From assembly GCA_938008435.1 (NCBI GenBank), contig CALLKK010000011.1, positions 173,146 to 237,145 of the forward strand: DNA of 64,000 nt, written 5' to 3'. Positions 51,876 to 60,565 of this stretch are shown in pieces (position 1 is the first letter of the stretch; each line of letters opens with the position of its first letter). This DNA comes from an uncultured Steroidobacter sp. (lineage in GTDB: Bacteria; Pseudomonadota; Gammaproteobacteria; Steroidobacterales; Steroidobacteraceae). The position numbers and the translations under genes are program-made. Below the pieces are notes generated by a model that was not told where the DNA came from, did not search any database, and saw only the letters and a list, made by a program, of their open reading frames with translations.

Positions 51876-51951
51876 CGTTGGTGAGTATGGTTCGTCGATC
51901 AGACGCTAGGCCAAGGTCATTCCATTCTGGCTAGAGTCTACAGTCCACGCG

Positions 51952-51974
51952 CGGCCGGCATTGCCGGCCGTTTT
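51952..51974 (+). terminator. Second GGCCGGC-type terminator, abutting fabI
   Basis: CGGCCGGC (51952-51959), loop ATT, GCCGGCCG (51963-51970), then TTTT on the + strand. Same core as the terminator 100 bp upstream but with a T-run in one direction only. It would block + strand read-through into the antisense of fabI, one base beyond the fabI stop. Confidence 0.65.
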
Positions 51975-51975
51975 G

Positions 51976-52764
51976 TTACTCGCCTTCGCCGAAAGCCATG
52001 CCGACGGTGCTATAGCCCGCGTCGACATAGATGACCTCACCGGTGATACCCGCGGCGAGATCCGAGCACAGGAATGCGGCCGTGTTGCCGACATCCTCGA
52101 TCGTAACGTTGCGACGAAGCGGGGCGACCGAGGCGACATGGGCCAGCATCTTGCGGAAGCCGCCGATACCTGCGGCCGCGAGCGTCTTGATCGGACCGGC
52201 AGAAATCGCGTTGACGCGAATGCCTTGCGGCCCAAGATCGGCTGCGAGGAACCGCACGCTCGCTTCCAGACTCGCCTTGGCGAGTCCCATGACGTTGTAG
52301 CTCGGCAGCGAGCGAACCGCGCCCAGATAGGTCAGCGTCACGAAGGAGCCGGCGCGGCCTTGCATCATCGGCACCGCGGCCTTCGCAATCGCCGTCAGGC
52401 TGTAGCTCGAAATGTCATGGGCGATGCGGAAATTCTCGCGGGTCGTCGATTCCACGAAGCCGCCGCGAATTGCATCCGACGGCGCGAACGCCACGGCGTG
52501 AACGACGATGTCCAGCCCGTCCCAGGCGCCCTTGAGCTGCGTGAAGGCGCGCTCGATGCTCTCGTCGCTGGCGACGTCCATCTCGAAAGTGAGGTTGGAT
52601 CCGAATTCGCCCGCCAGCTTCTCGACGCGATCCTTGAAGCGATCCTGATATGTGAAGGCGAGCTCGGCCCCTTCACGGCGCATCGCTGAGGCGATGCCAT
52701 ACGCGATCGAACGCTCCGTGGCCAGGCCGACAATCAACGCACGCTTACCGGCGAGAAAACCCAT
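51976..52764 (-). CDS. fabI: Enoyl-[acyl-carrier-protein] reductase (NADH)
   Basis: 262-residue short-chain dehydrogenase that completes each fatty acid elongation cycle and is the target of triclosan. Active-site Tyr146, Tyr156 and Lys163 lie in TLTYLGAVRSLPSYNVMGLA K, at the same numbers as in E. coli. The segment aligned with E. coli HSIGFAP reads HAVAFAP, so the Gly93 position (here residue 92) is Ala. Met159 and the Phe of GGFRKML are unchanged. Start ATG at 52764 (MGFLAGKRALIVG) gives exactly the E. coli length. It ends next to two terminators. Confidence 0.96.
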   Translation of the reverse strand: MGFLAGKRALIVGLATERSIAYGIASAMRREGAELAFTYQDRFKDRVEKLAGEFGSNLTFEMDVASDESIERAFTQLKGAWDGLDIVVHAVAFAPSDAIRGGFVESTTRENFRIAHDISSYSLTAIAKAAVPMMQGRAGSFVTLTYLGAVRSLPSYNVMGLAKASLEASVRFLAADLGPQGIRVNAISAGPIKTLAAAGIGGFRKMLAHVASVAPLRRNVTIEDVGNTAAFLCSDLAAGITGEVIYVDAGYSTVGMAFGEGE

Positions 52765-52909
52765 TAGATGACTCCGCAGACTTGACCGAGCGGCGTAGTG
52801 TACTCGGTTGGGCTCGGCCTGTAGACGGGGCATGCGCGGCGAACGCCGTCGTCACGGCGCTCGAGGCGCAAGCGGGGCGCTCTGCGGCGAGGCCCCGCGG
52901 GTGAGGCGG

Positions 52910-54586
52910 TCAGATACCGGCGCGACGATCGCGCACGTACATGATGAGCTTCTGCCCGGGCTTGATGATGCTCGTCAGCTGGAGGTTGTTCCAGCGCAGC
53001 AGGTCTTCCAGTCGCACGCCGTGACGGCTCGCGATGCGCGATAGGGTGTCCCCGGCACGTACGACGTAGGTGATCGATTGGGCGACGTTGCTCAAGTCGG
53101 TGGAAGCGAGACGCAGCGTTCCGGGCACCGAGAGCACCTGACCGACGACGAGCGTACTGTTCTTGTCGATGCCGTTCAGCTGCGCGAGGCGCTCGGGCGT
53201 GGTGCCGTGTGCGCGCGCGATGCTCCAAAGCGTATCGCCTCGTTGCACGACATGCCGATTGTTCGTGGCGCGCGGCTTTGCGGGTGCGGAAGTCGTCTGG
53301 CTTGCAACGGTCGCAACAGAGCGTGACGAGTCGCCGGGACGCGGTGCTGCCCTGACGACGAGATCCTGTCCGGGATGGATGATCGAGCCCCGAATCTTGT
53401 TGGCAGCTCGAAGTGCGTCAACGGTTACGCCGTACTTGGCAGCGATCGCCGCGAGCGTGTCGCCCTTGCGCACGCGATGGTAAACCACCCGGACGCGTTG
53501 CTCGGGCGGCAAGGTCTTCAGGGCTTCCGCGAAGCGCTGCGCATGCGCGACAGGGATCAGGAGATGGTGCGGACCTTCCGGGTCGGTGACCCAATGATTG
53601 AAGGCCGGATTCAAGGCAAGGAGCTCTTCCTTCGAGATGCCGGCGAGCTCGGCGGCGACGTTCAAGTCGATCTGGCCGTCGATCTCGATCTTCTCGAAGA
53701 ACGGTTCGTTGGGAATGGGCGCGAATTCGAGACCGTGCGCTGCGGGGTCGGCCACGATTCGGCGCATCGCAAGGAGCTTCGGCACGTAGGCACGCGTCTC
53801 GCGCGGCAGCTTCAGGCTGAAGAAGTCGGTGGGTTTGCCGGCTTCGAGGTTGCGGCGAATGGCGCGCGCGACATTCGCTTCGCCGGTGTTGTAAGCGGCC
53901 ACGGCAAGCAGCCAGTCGCCGTTGAATTCCGCGGCGAGGAATTCGAGGTAGTCGAGCGCTGCCGTGGTCGCGGCCAGCACGTCGCGGCGACCGTCGTAGT
54001 ACCAGTTCTGCTTGAGGCCGTAGCGTCGGCCCGTTCCGGGAATGAACTGCCACAAGCCAGCGGCACGCGCACGCGAATATGCGACGGGATTGAACGCGCT
54101 CTCGACGACCGGCAGCAGCGCCAGCTCCATCGGCATGTTGCGCGCTTCGATTTCGTTGACGATATGGTAGAGGTAGCGCTCGCCACGCTTGAACGTGCGG
54201 TCGAGATACTCGGGGCGACTGGCGAACCAGCGCTGCTCCGCATCGATCGAGGGATGGTCGACGTCGCTCAAGGCGAACCCGTCGCGGATGCGTTCGAACA
54301 GGTCGCTCGGGGCCGGCAGGGAAGGGGGGCGTGCGCCGAGCTCGCGGACGAGCGGCGGCTCGGACTCGGTTTGCAGATCGAGCGCTTCGATCGCGTCTTC
54401 GACCTGCTGCGGGCCCGCCGTGCCGATGAGGGCCTCATCAAGCTTGCCGACAAGCGCTGCCGCCTTCTCGTTGTCGAGAAGCGAGTCCTGCGTTTCCGGC
54501 GTACTCGAGCAGCCTGCCACGAAGACCGCGAGCGCCACTAGCAGCGCCGCCGCACGGGCTCTCAATCTGCCTAGGTTTTCCAACAT
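52910..54586 (-). CDS. mltD: Membrane-bound lytic murein transglycosylase D
   Basis: 558-residue outer-membrane lipoprotein that cleaves peptidoglycan to anhydro-muropeptides. Lipobox VAGC with Cys26 after a short signal peptide. The SLT domain (about 125-270) has the catalytic Glu162 in LLPVVESAFNPVAYS, then AAGLWQFIPGTGRRYGL and VAAYNTGEANVARAI. Three LysM domains occupy about 370-415, 448-492 and 510-555 (each with RKGDTLAAIAAKYGV-like starts), one more than the usual two of E. coli MltD (452 aa). The mltD-gloB pair equals the E. coli arrangement. Confidence 0.95.
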   Translation of the reverse strand: MLENLGRLRARAAALLVALAVFVAGCSSTPETQDSLLDNEKAAALVGKLDEALIGTAGPQQVEDAIEALDLQTESEPPLVRELGARPPSLPAPSDLFERIRDGFALSDVDHPSIDAEQRWFASRPEYLDRTFKRGERYLYHIVNEIEARNMPMELALLPVVESAFNPVAYSRARAAGLWQFIPGTGRRYGLKQNWYYDGRRDVLAATTAALDYLEFLAAEFNGDWLLAVAAYNTGEANVARAIRRNLEAGKPTDFFSLKLPRETRAYVPKLLAMRRIVADPAAHGLEFAPIPNEPFFEKIEIDGQIDLNVAAELAGISKEELLALNPAFNHWVTDPEGPHHLLIPVAHAQRFAEALKTLPPEQRVRVVYHRVRKGDTLAAIAAKYGVTVDALRAANKIRGSIIHPGQDLVVRAAPRPGDSSRSVATVASQTTSAPAKPRATNNRHVVQRGDTLWSIARAHGTTPERLAQLNGIDKNSTLVVGQVLSVPGTLRLASTDLSNVAQSITYVVRAGDTLSRIASRHGVRLEDLLRWNNLQLTSIIKPGQKLIMYVRDRRAGI

Positions 54587-54678
54587 CGACCGACCCCTTC
54601 ACGCCCGGGTGTCGGCCCGTGCGTCGGTAAACTTCTACGACCACGTCGATATTCGACGACGCGGCACTGACGAGAACA

Positions 54679-55455
54679 TCAGCCAGTAAAGCCGTCTTTC
54701 CATGCACGAATCACGGCGAGGACCTCGACGTGATTCTGTACCCTGCGGCCTGCCCTGGCTTCCGCGGCTTGCTTCACACTCTGGTGCTCGCAGCGCAGGA
54801 ACGGATTGACATTCCGCTCGCGCCTTATGGTCGATGGCACCGTCGCCTCACCCCTCGCGCGACGAGCCTGGCATTCTTCGAGATACGCGATGCTGTCCTT
54901 GTTGTCGGGCTCGACCGTACACGCGAACTTGAGATTGCTGACCGTGTACTCGTGAGCGCAATACACCAGCGTTTCATCCGGCAGCGCCGCGAGTTTAGCA
55001 AGGGATTGCGCCATTTGGTCCGGTGTGCCCTCGAACAGCCGGCCGCAGCCGGCGCTGAACAAAGTGTCGCCGCAGAAGAGGGCACCGTGTCCCACGTAGG
55101 CGATGTGACCGCGGGTGTGGCCGGGCACGTCGAGCACGTCGAACTCGAGGCCGAGCGTCTCGAGTCGCACTCTGTCGCCTTCCCGCAACGGTTGGGCGTC
55201 GACGGGTAGTTTTTCCGACGCCGGACCGAAAATCGGTATCTTGCGCGTGCGCGACAGTGCCGCGACGCCGCCGACGTGATCCGGGTGATGATGCGTGATC
55301 AGTATGCCGGCGAGGTTCAAGCCGCTCGCAAGGACGCGTTCGACGGCTTCGGCATCGCCGGGATCGACGGCCACCACCTGGGTCGCGTCTCGCGGCGAAT
55401 GGATGAGCCAAATGTAGTTGTCTGCGAACGCGCGAACGGCCGAGACCTGCAGCAT
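54679..55455 (-). CDS. gloB: Hydroxyacylglutathione hydrolase (glyoxalase II)
   Basis: 258-residue metallo-beta-lactamase-fold enzyme that hydrolyses S-lactoylglutathione in methylglyoxal detoxification. Metal motif THHHPDH (54-60), further ligands in VPGHTRGHIAYV, CGDTLFSAGCGRLFEG and CAHEYTVSNLKF. The C-terminal glutathione-binding region includes ERNVNPFLRC. Length as in E. coli GloB (251 aa). Divergent from the methyltransferase gene, as in E. coli. Confidence 0.96.
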   Translation of the reverse strand: MLQVSAVRAFADNYIWLIHSPRDATQVVAVDPGDAEAVERVLASGLNLAGILITHHHPDHVGGVAALSRTRKIPIFGPASEKLPVDAQPLREGDRVRLETLGLEFDVLDVPGHTRGHIAYVGHGALFCGDTLFSAGCGRLFEGTPDQMAQSLAKLAALPDETLVYCAHEYTVSNLKFACTVEPDNKDSIAYLEECQARRARGEATVPSTIRRERNVNPFLRCEHQSVKQAAEARAGRRVQNHVEVLAVIRAWKDGFTG

Positions 55456-55638
55456 TTGTCCGATCGACCCACGATTGCGAGTCGGTGCTTATAACCCGCG
55501 CCGAGACGCTCGGGCAACATGTAAGAGGGGTTCATGCGCTGTGGAAACAAGCGGCGCTACGACGCGTACCGTCATAGGCGGATGGTGGTCCGCAGAGGGA
55601 TCCCGCCGTATCTCCCCGAGAAGCGCTATCCTTGGCTC

Positions 55639-56415
55639 ATGAGCGAGTTTTCTGCACTCGATTTGCACGCGTGGCTGCGCTCGCCGCTCGGGCGACGGGT
55701 GTATGCGCTCGAGCGCAAGCTGGCGAGCGAGGCGCTGGCGCAGGTATTCGGGTGGCAGCTGCTGCAGATCGGCGTCTGGGGCGACGACGACGGCTTGATT
55801 GCCGACGCGCGTACGCAGCGTCGTTCGGTACTTGCTTGGCACGGCGACCGCCTGGGCGGTCAGCACAGTCTGATTCGCTCGCGAACCGACGCGCTCGCAA
55901 TTGCGTCGGATTCGGTCGACGCCGTGGTGTTGCCGCACACGCTGGAATACGAGCCCGATCCGCACGCGCTGCTGCGCGAGGTCGAACGTATTCTCTCCGC
56001 CGAAGGTCACCTGATCGTGTTCGGCTTCCGCCCGCTTTCGAGTTGGGCATTGCGGCACGTCTTTGCTCGCGATGGCTTTCCGCCTGGACTGGAGCGGATG
56101 ATCGGCGAGGGGCGACTGAAGGACTGGCTGAAGCTGCTCGGTTTCGAGATCTGCGATGCCCAGCGCTATCTCTTCACGTTGCCATGGGGCTCGTCGGCTC
56201 GTTCGTCGCACTTCGTCGAGCGCAGCGGTCGGCGTTTGTGGCCGCTGTTCGCGGGCGGCTACGTGCTGAAAGCGCGCAAGCGCGTCTATGCAGTCACGCC
56301 GATTCGCCCGGTGTGGCGTCGCTTGCGTCCGAAGGTGGTCGGCAGCCTGATCGAGCCGACAACGCGTCAGCGCGACTGGCATCTTGGCACGGGAGATTGG
56401 CGTCAGAAGCTCTGA
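55639..56415 (+). CDS. SAM-dependent methyltransferase (YafS-like)
   Basis: 258-residue class I methyltransferase of unknown substrate, at the position of E. coli yafS between gloB and rnhA. LLQIGVWGDDD replaces the usual Gly-rich SAM motif (degenerate), while DAVVLPHTLEYEPDPHALLREVERIL and GHLIVFGFRPLSSWALR fit the methyltransferase 11 fold. The C-terminal third is basic (RPVWRRLRPKVVG). Start ATG at 55639; a longer in-frame form from 55534 lacks homology. The stop lies 34 bp before the chosen rnhA start. Confidence 0.82.
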   Translation: MSEFSALDLHAWLRSPLGRRVYALERKLASEALAQVFGWQLLQIGVWGDDDGLIADARTQRRSVLAWHGDRLGGQHSLIRSRTDALAIASDSVDAVVLPHTLEYEPDPHALLREVERILSAEGHLIVFGFRPLSSWALRHVFARDGFPPGLERMIGEGRLKDWLKLLGFEICDAQRYLFTLPWGSSARSSHFVERSGRRLWPLFAGGYVLKARKRVYAVTPIRPVWRRLRPKVVGSLIEPTTRQRDWHLGTGDWRQKL

Positions 56416-56449
56416 CGCTCCGCATCCCACACATTTCGAAAGTCATTCC

Positions 56450-56956
56450 GTGGTCGAAGCTCCAACCTCCGCTCGGCAGCCTTCCGGCACCTCCGCAAAC
56501 ACGCGCGTCGTCATCTACACGGATGGTGCCTGTCGTGGGAATCCCGGGCCGGGGGGGTGGGGCGCGGTGCTGATCGCGGGGCAGCACGAGAAGGAGTTGA
56601 GCGGCGCAGAGCCGCTCACGACCAACAATCGCATGGAGCTGACCGCCGCGATCCGCGCGCTCGCGGCGTTGAAGCGACCGTGCGCGGTGACGCTGTACAC
56701 GGACTCGCAATATGTGCGCAACGGCATCACGGAGTGGTTGCCGCAATGGAAGCGGCGCGATTGGCGCACGGCGGATCGCAAGCCGGTCAAGAATGTCGAC
56801 TTGTGGCAGGCGCTCGAGCGCGAGATCGAGCGGCATCGCATCGACTGGCATTGGGTCAAGGGGCACGCAGGCGACCCCGGCAACGAGCGTGCGGATCGCT
56901 TGGCGAACGAAGCGATCGATCGAATGTTGGGCCAGCGCGCGGCAGAAGGCGGGTGA
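56450..56956 (+). CDS. rnhA: Ribonuclease HI
   Basis: 168-residue enzyme that removes RNA from RNA-DNA hybrids. All four carboxylates are visible: Asp in YTDGACRGNPGPGGWG, Glu in NNRMELTAAIRAL, Asp in LYTDSQYVRNGI, and the final Asp in WVKGHAGDPGNERADRLA with its His. GTG at 56450 is chosen since it follows the methyltransferase stop. A TTG at 56384 would overlap that gene. The E. coli protein has 155 residues; here a short Ser/Pro/Thr-rich N-terminus is added. Confidence 0.95.
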   Translation: MVEAPTSARQPSGTSANTRVVIYTDGACRGNPGPGGWGAVLIAGQHEKELSGAEPLTTNNRMELTAAIRALAALKRPCAVTLYTDSQYVRNGITEWLPQWKRRDWRTADRKPVKNVDLWQALEREIERHRIDWHWVKGHAGDPGNERADRLANEAIDRMLGQRAAEGG

Positions 56957-57051
56957 GCGAACACTCGCTCTGCAATCCACGCGAAACTGTCACGCCTCAT
57001 CGCGATTTCTGTACACTGTCGGCGTCAATTGCGCCCGCTTCATTCCAAGTT

Positions 57052-58176
57052 ATGGATTTCATCGATCTCAAGGCCCAGTACCGGCGCATTCGCGAGTCGG
57101 TCAATGCGCGCATCCAGCGCGTGTTGGACAGCGGCCAGTACATTCTCGGTGCGGAGATTGGCGAGCTCGAGAAGCAGCTTGCGGACTATGTGGGCGTCAA
57201 GCACTGTGTCGCTGCATCGAGCGGGACCGACACGCTGCTGATCGCGCTGTTGGCCTATGACATCGGGCCGGGCGACGAAGTGATCACATCGCCGTTCACC
57301 TTCATCGCGACGGGGGAGATGATCCTGCTCGCCGGCGCCAAGCCAGTTTTCGTCGACATCGATCCGCGTACCTACAACCTCGATCCCGCGCTGCTCGAAC
57401 GTGCGATCACGCCGCGGACCAAGGCGATCATGCCGGTCTCCTTGTACGGGCAGTGCGCGGATTTCGATGCGATCAACGCGATCGCGCGCAAGCACAATCT
57501 GCCTGTCATCGAAGACGGTGCGCAGAGCTTCGGCGCGACGTATCGCGGCCGGCGTTCGTGCGGGCTCTCTGACGTCGGCTCGACCTCGTTCTTTCCCTCG
57601 AAGCCGCTCGGCGCATACGGCGACGGCGGCGCGCTCTTCACGAATGATGATGGGCTTGCCAAGCTCATGCGCGAGATCCGGGTACACGGTCAGGATCGTC
57701 GCTATAACCATCCACGTCTTGGCATCAATGGTCGCCTCGATACGTTGCAGGCGGCGGTTCTGCTCGCGAAGCTCGAAATCTTCGACGAGGAGGTCGAGGC
57801 GCGTGCCCGCATCGGCACGCGCTACAGCGAGCTCATTGAGGAGGCATTCGCCGATGTCGACGATCCGAACCGCAAGGTGACGACGCCCTATGTCGCGCCG
57901 GACTGTACGAGCGTGTACGCGCAGTACACCATCGAAGTCCCCAACCGTGGGAAGGTCGAGGCGGGGATGAAGGCACGCGGCATTCCGACGGCTGTACATT
58001 ATCCCGTGCCGCTTCATCTCCAACCGGTGTTTCAACAGTTCGGCTACGGCCCCGGCGCGTTCCCCGTGTCGGAGGCTGCGGCGCGGCGCGTGCTCAGCTT
58101 GCCGATGCATCCGTACTTGAGCGAGGAGCAGCAGGTCGCCGTGGTGCGGGAGTTGAAGGAAGCAGTGCTGGAGTAA
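57052..58176 (+). CDS. DegT/DnrJ/EryC1/StrS sugar aminotransferase (WbpE-like)
   Basis: 374-residue PLP-dependent nucleotide-sugar aminotransferase. Marks: MDFIDLKAQYRRIRESV at the N-terminus, SSGTDTLLIALLAYDIGPGD, PVIEDGAQSFGATY with the PLP-contacting Asp, and the Schiff-base Lys in SFFPSKPLGAYGDGGA. GQDRRYNHPRLGINGRLDTL and PTAVHYPVPLHLQP closely resemble WbpE of P. aeruginosa, which aminates UDP-3-keto-GlcNAc uronic acid. It interrupts the rnhA-dnaQ pair of E. coli. Products would enter O-antigen or capsule. Substrate assignment is by resemblance only. Confidence 0.88.
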   Translation: MDFIDLKAQYRRIRESVNARIQRVLDSGQYILGAEIGELEKQLADYVGVKHCVAASSGTDTLLIALLAYDIGPGDEVITSPFTFIATGEMILLAGAKPVFVDIDPRTYNLDPALLERAITPRTKAIMPVSLYGQCADFDAINAIARKHNLPVIEDGAQSFGATYRGRRSCGLSDVGSTSFFPSKPLGAYGDGGALFTNDDGLAKLMREIRVHGQDRRYNHPRLGINGRLDTLQAAVLLAKLEIFDEEVEARARIGTRYSELIEEAFADVDDPNRKVTTPYVAPDCTSVYAQYTIEVPNRGKVEAGMKARGIPTAVHYPVPLHLQPVFQQFGYGPGAFPVSEAAARRVLSLPMHPYLSEEQQVAVVRELKEAVLE

Positions 58177-58243
58177 CCTCGAGCTCGCTGCGCGTTTCTG
58201 AGCTGATCCCAGTAGAGTCCAACGAGAACATTCACTCCGTCGC

Positions 58244-58996
58244 ATGCGGCAGATCGTCCTCGATACTGAAACGACAGGTCTCGAACCGGAGCAGGGGCAT
58301 CGCATCATCGAAATCGGCTGCGTCGAGCTGATCAATCGACGCAAGACGGGCCGAACGTTTCACCGTTATCTGCAGCCGGATCGAGAGGTCGACAAAGGCG
58401 CTCTCGAAGTCCACGGCATCACGAACGAATTCCTTGCGCAGCAGCCGCGCTTTGCTGAGATCGCCGATGAGCTGATCGAATTCATCGCCGGCAGCGAGCT
58501 CATCATCCACAACGCCGCTTTCGACGTGGCATTCCTCGATGCCGAGCTGAAGCGTCTGCCGGGACCGCGGCGTACGGTTCGCGGTATCTGCACGATCTTC
58601 GATACGTTGCCGCTTGCCCGACAGATGCATCCGGGTCAGCGCAACAGCTTGGACGCGCTCTGCAAGCGCTACGGCATCGACAACTCGCATCGCGAGCTGC
58701 ACGGAGCACTCCTCGACGCGCAGATTCTCTGCGATGTGTACCTCGCGATGACCGGCGGCCAGGCGACGCTCATCTTGGGCGAGGCGACCGAGGCACGTGT
58801 CGACATCGCATCCGAGCCGGCGGCTCCTCGAGCGCGGACGGTCGGGCCGCTGCGGGTCATCAGAGCGAGCGACGAGGAGCTGACCGCGCACGAGCGCGTG
58901 CTCGCGCTGATTGACAAGGCGAGCGGCGGCAAGACGGTGTGGCGCAAAGAGGATCTCGCCGAGGAGCCCAAGGCTGCCGAAGCGGCGACGGCCTAA
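58244..58996 (+). CDS. dnaQ: DNA polymerase III subunit epsilon
   Basis: 250-residue proofreading 3'-5' exonuclease of the replicative polymerase. ExoI motif with Asp7 and Glu9 in VLDTETTGLEP, ExoII in IHNAAFDVAFLDAEL, ExoIII in HRELHGALLDAQILCDVYL (HxxxxD type). A flexible Ala/Arg-rich stretch links to a C-terminal segment that binds the alpha subunit (about 205-250). Length close to E. coli (243 aa). It starts 67 bp after the aminotransferase stop. Confidence 0.96.
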   Translation: MRQIVLDTETTGLEPEQGHRIIEIGCVELINRRKTGRTFHRYLQPDREVDKGALEVHGITNEFLAQQPRFAEIADELIEFIAGSELIIHNAAFDVAFLDAELKRLPGPRRTVRGICTIFDTLPLARQMHPGQRNSLDALCKRYGIDNSHRELHGALLDAQILCDVYLAMTGGQATLILGEATEARVDIASEPAAPRARTVGPLRVIRASDEELTAHERVLALIDKASGGKTVWRKEDLAEEPKAAEAATA

Positions 58997-59250
58997 GGGT
59001 TGCCGCGCAGCTCAGCGCGTCCTGGACAGCAGCACGCGGCGCTTCCAGATGTGCGGACGCGCGATCGTCGCCACCGAGCGACGTCTAGGGTTGGGACCAA
59101 GGCAGATCGACGGTACCTGATCGGCACTGCCGCAGGCGCGGCTTTGGTTGCCAAGTGATCCAAGTCTCTACTCGGCACGGAGTCTGTGGCATTCTTGCGC
59201 CGCCATAGCGGGGCCTTATGGCAAAGAATGGCGCTCATAACTGGGGATCT

Positions 59251-60534
59251 ATGTCTCAATTCAACCTGCGCAACTGCAAGATCGGTGTCATCGGGCTTGG
59301 CTACGTCGGGCTGCCGCTCGCCGTGGAGTTCGGGAAGTACTACAGAACCGTCGGCTTCGATATCAAGGCGGCGCGAATCGCAGAGCTCAAGAAGGGCCGC
59401 GACAGCACCCGGGAGGTCAGCAAGGAGGAATTGCTGTCCGCCGAGCATCTGGTTTTTTCGACGGACGCCAAGAGCCTGCGCAGCTGCAATGTTTTTATCG
59501 TCACGGTGCCGACGCCCATCGACGGTTACAAGCGGCCCGATCTCAAGCCCATCGAGGGCGCGAGCGAATTGGTGGGGCGCGTTCTGAAGAAGGGAGACAT
59601 CGTCGTCTACGAATCGACCGTGTACCCGGGCTGCACCGAAGAAGTGGCAGTGCCGATCTTGGAGCGCGTTTCGGGTCTCAAGTACAACCGCGATTTCTTC
59701 GCGGGCTATAGTCCAGAGCGGATCAACCCCGGTGACAAGGAGCATCGTCTGACGACGATCAAGAAGGTCACTTCAGGGTCGACACCGGGGGTGGCTGATT
59801 TCGTCGATGGCCTCTATGCCAGCATCGTCAAGGCAGGCACGCACAGGGCTTCCAGCATCCGTGTCGCCGAAGCGGCCAAGGTTATCGAGAACACGCAGCG
59901 CGACGTGAACATCGCGCTCATCAATGAGCTCGCGCTCATCTTCAATCGTCTCGGCATCGATACCGAAGAGGTGCTGCAGGCGGCGGGGACCAAGTGGAAC
60001 TTCTTGCCGTTCCGTCCGGGCCTGGTGGGCGGGCATTGCATCGGCGTCGATCCCTACTACCTCACGCACAAGGCGCAGGAGATCGGCTACCACCCGGAGA
60101 TGATCCTTGCCGGTCGCCGTATCAACGACAACATGGCGATCTACGTGGCGGAGCGGGTCACGCAGCTGATGATCCGCAAGCGCATCCACGTGAAAGGCTC
60201 GCGCATCCTGATGATGGGGCTCACCTTCAAGGAGAACTGCCCGGACATTCGCAACTCCAAGGTGGTTGACGTCATTCGCGAGCTCAAACGCTACGGTGCC
60301 AAGGTGGACGTGTTCGATCCTTGGGTCGATCCGGCCGAGGCCGAGCACGAGTATGGAATTCGGCCCATCAAGCGGCCCGCGAAAGGACGTTACGACGCGA
60401 TCGTCGTGAGCGTTGCGCACCGTCAGTTCCGCGAGTTGGGCGTCCAGGCAGTGCGCAGCTTCGCGAAGCGGCCGCACGTGCTGTACGACATCAAGTACGT
60501 GTTCAAGGCGCACGAGGTGGACGGGCGTCTGTAA
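59251..60534 (+). CDS. tviB: UDP-N-acetyl-hexosamine 6-dehydrogenase (TviB/WbpO type)
   Basis: 427-residue UDP-sugar dehydrogenase that oxidises UDP-GlcNAc or UDP-GalNAc to the uronic acid with two NAD. NAD motif IGLGYVGLPLAVEFGK; YESTVYPGCTEE; AEAAKVIENTQRDVNIALIN; catalytic Cys in GGHCIGVDPYYLTHKA; and GLTFKENCPDIRNSKV. The match to Salmonella TviB runs end to end. ATG at 59251 with GGGGA three to seven bases upstream is preferred; an in-frame ATG at 59218 is possible. The preceding 254-bp gap shows no gene. A precursor for acidic surface polysaccharide. Confidence 0.93.
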   Translation: MSQFNLRNCKIGVIGLGYVGLPLAVEFGKYYRTVGFDIKAARIAELKKGRDSTREVSKEELLSAEHLVFSTDAKSLRSCNVFIVTVPTPIDGYKRPDLKPIEGASELVGRVLKKGDIVVYESTVYPGCTEEVAVPILERVSGLKYNRDFFAGYSPERINPGDKEHRLTTIKKVTSGSTPGVADFVDGLYASIVKAGTHRASSIRVAEAAKVIENTQRDVNIALINELALIFNRLGIDTEEVLQAAGTKWNFLPFRPGLVGGHCIGVDPYYLTHKAQEIGYHPEMILAGRRINDNMAIYVAERVTQLMIRKRIHVKGSRILMMGLTFKENCPDIRNSKVVDVIRELKRYGAKVDVFDPWVDPAEAEHEYGIRPIKRPAKGRYDAIVVSVAHRQFRELGVQAVRSFAKRPHVLYDIKYVFKAHEVDGRL

Positions 60535-60565
60535 GCTCTGCCTCGCGGCCGAGGGCCGGCGGCTT

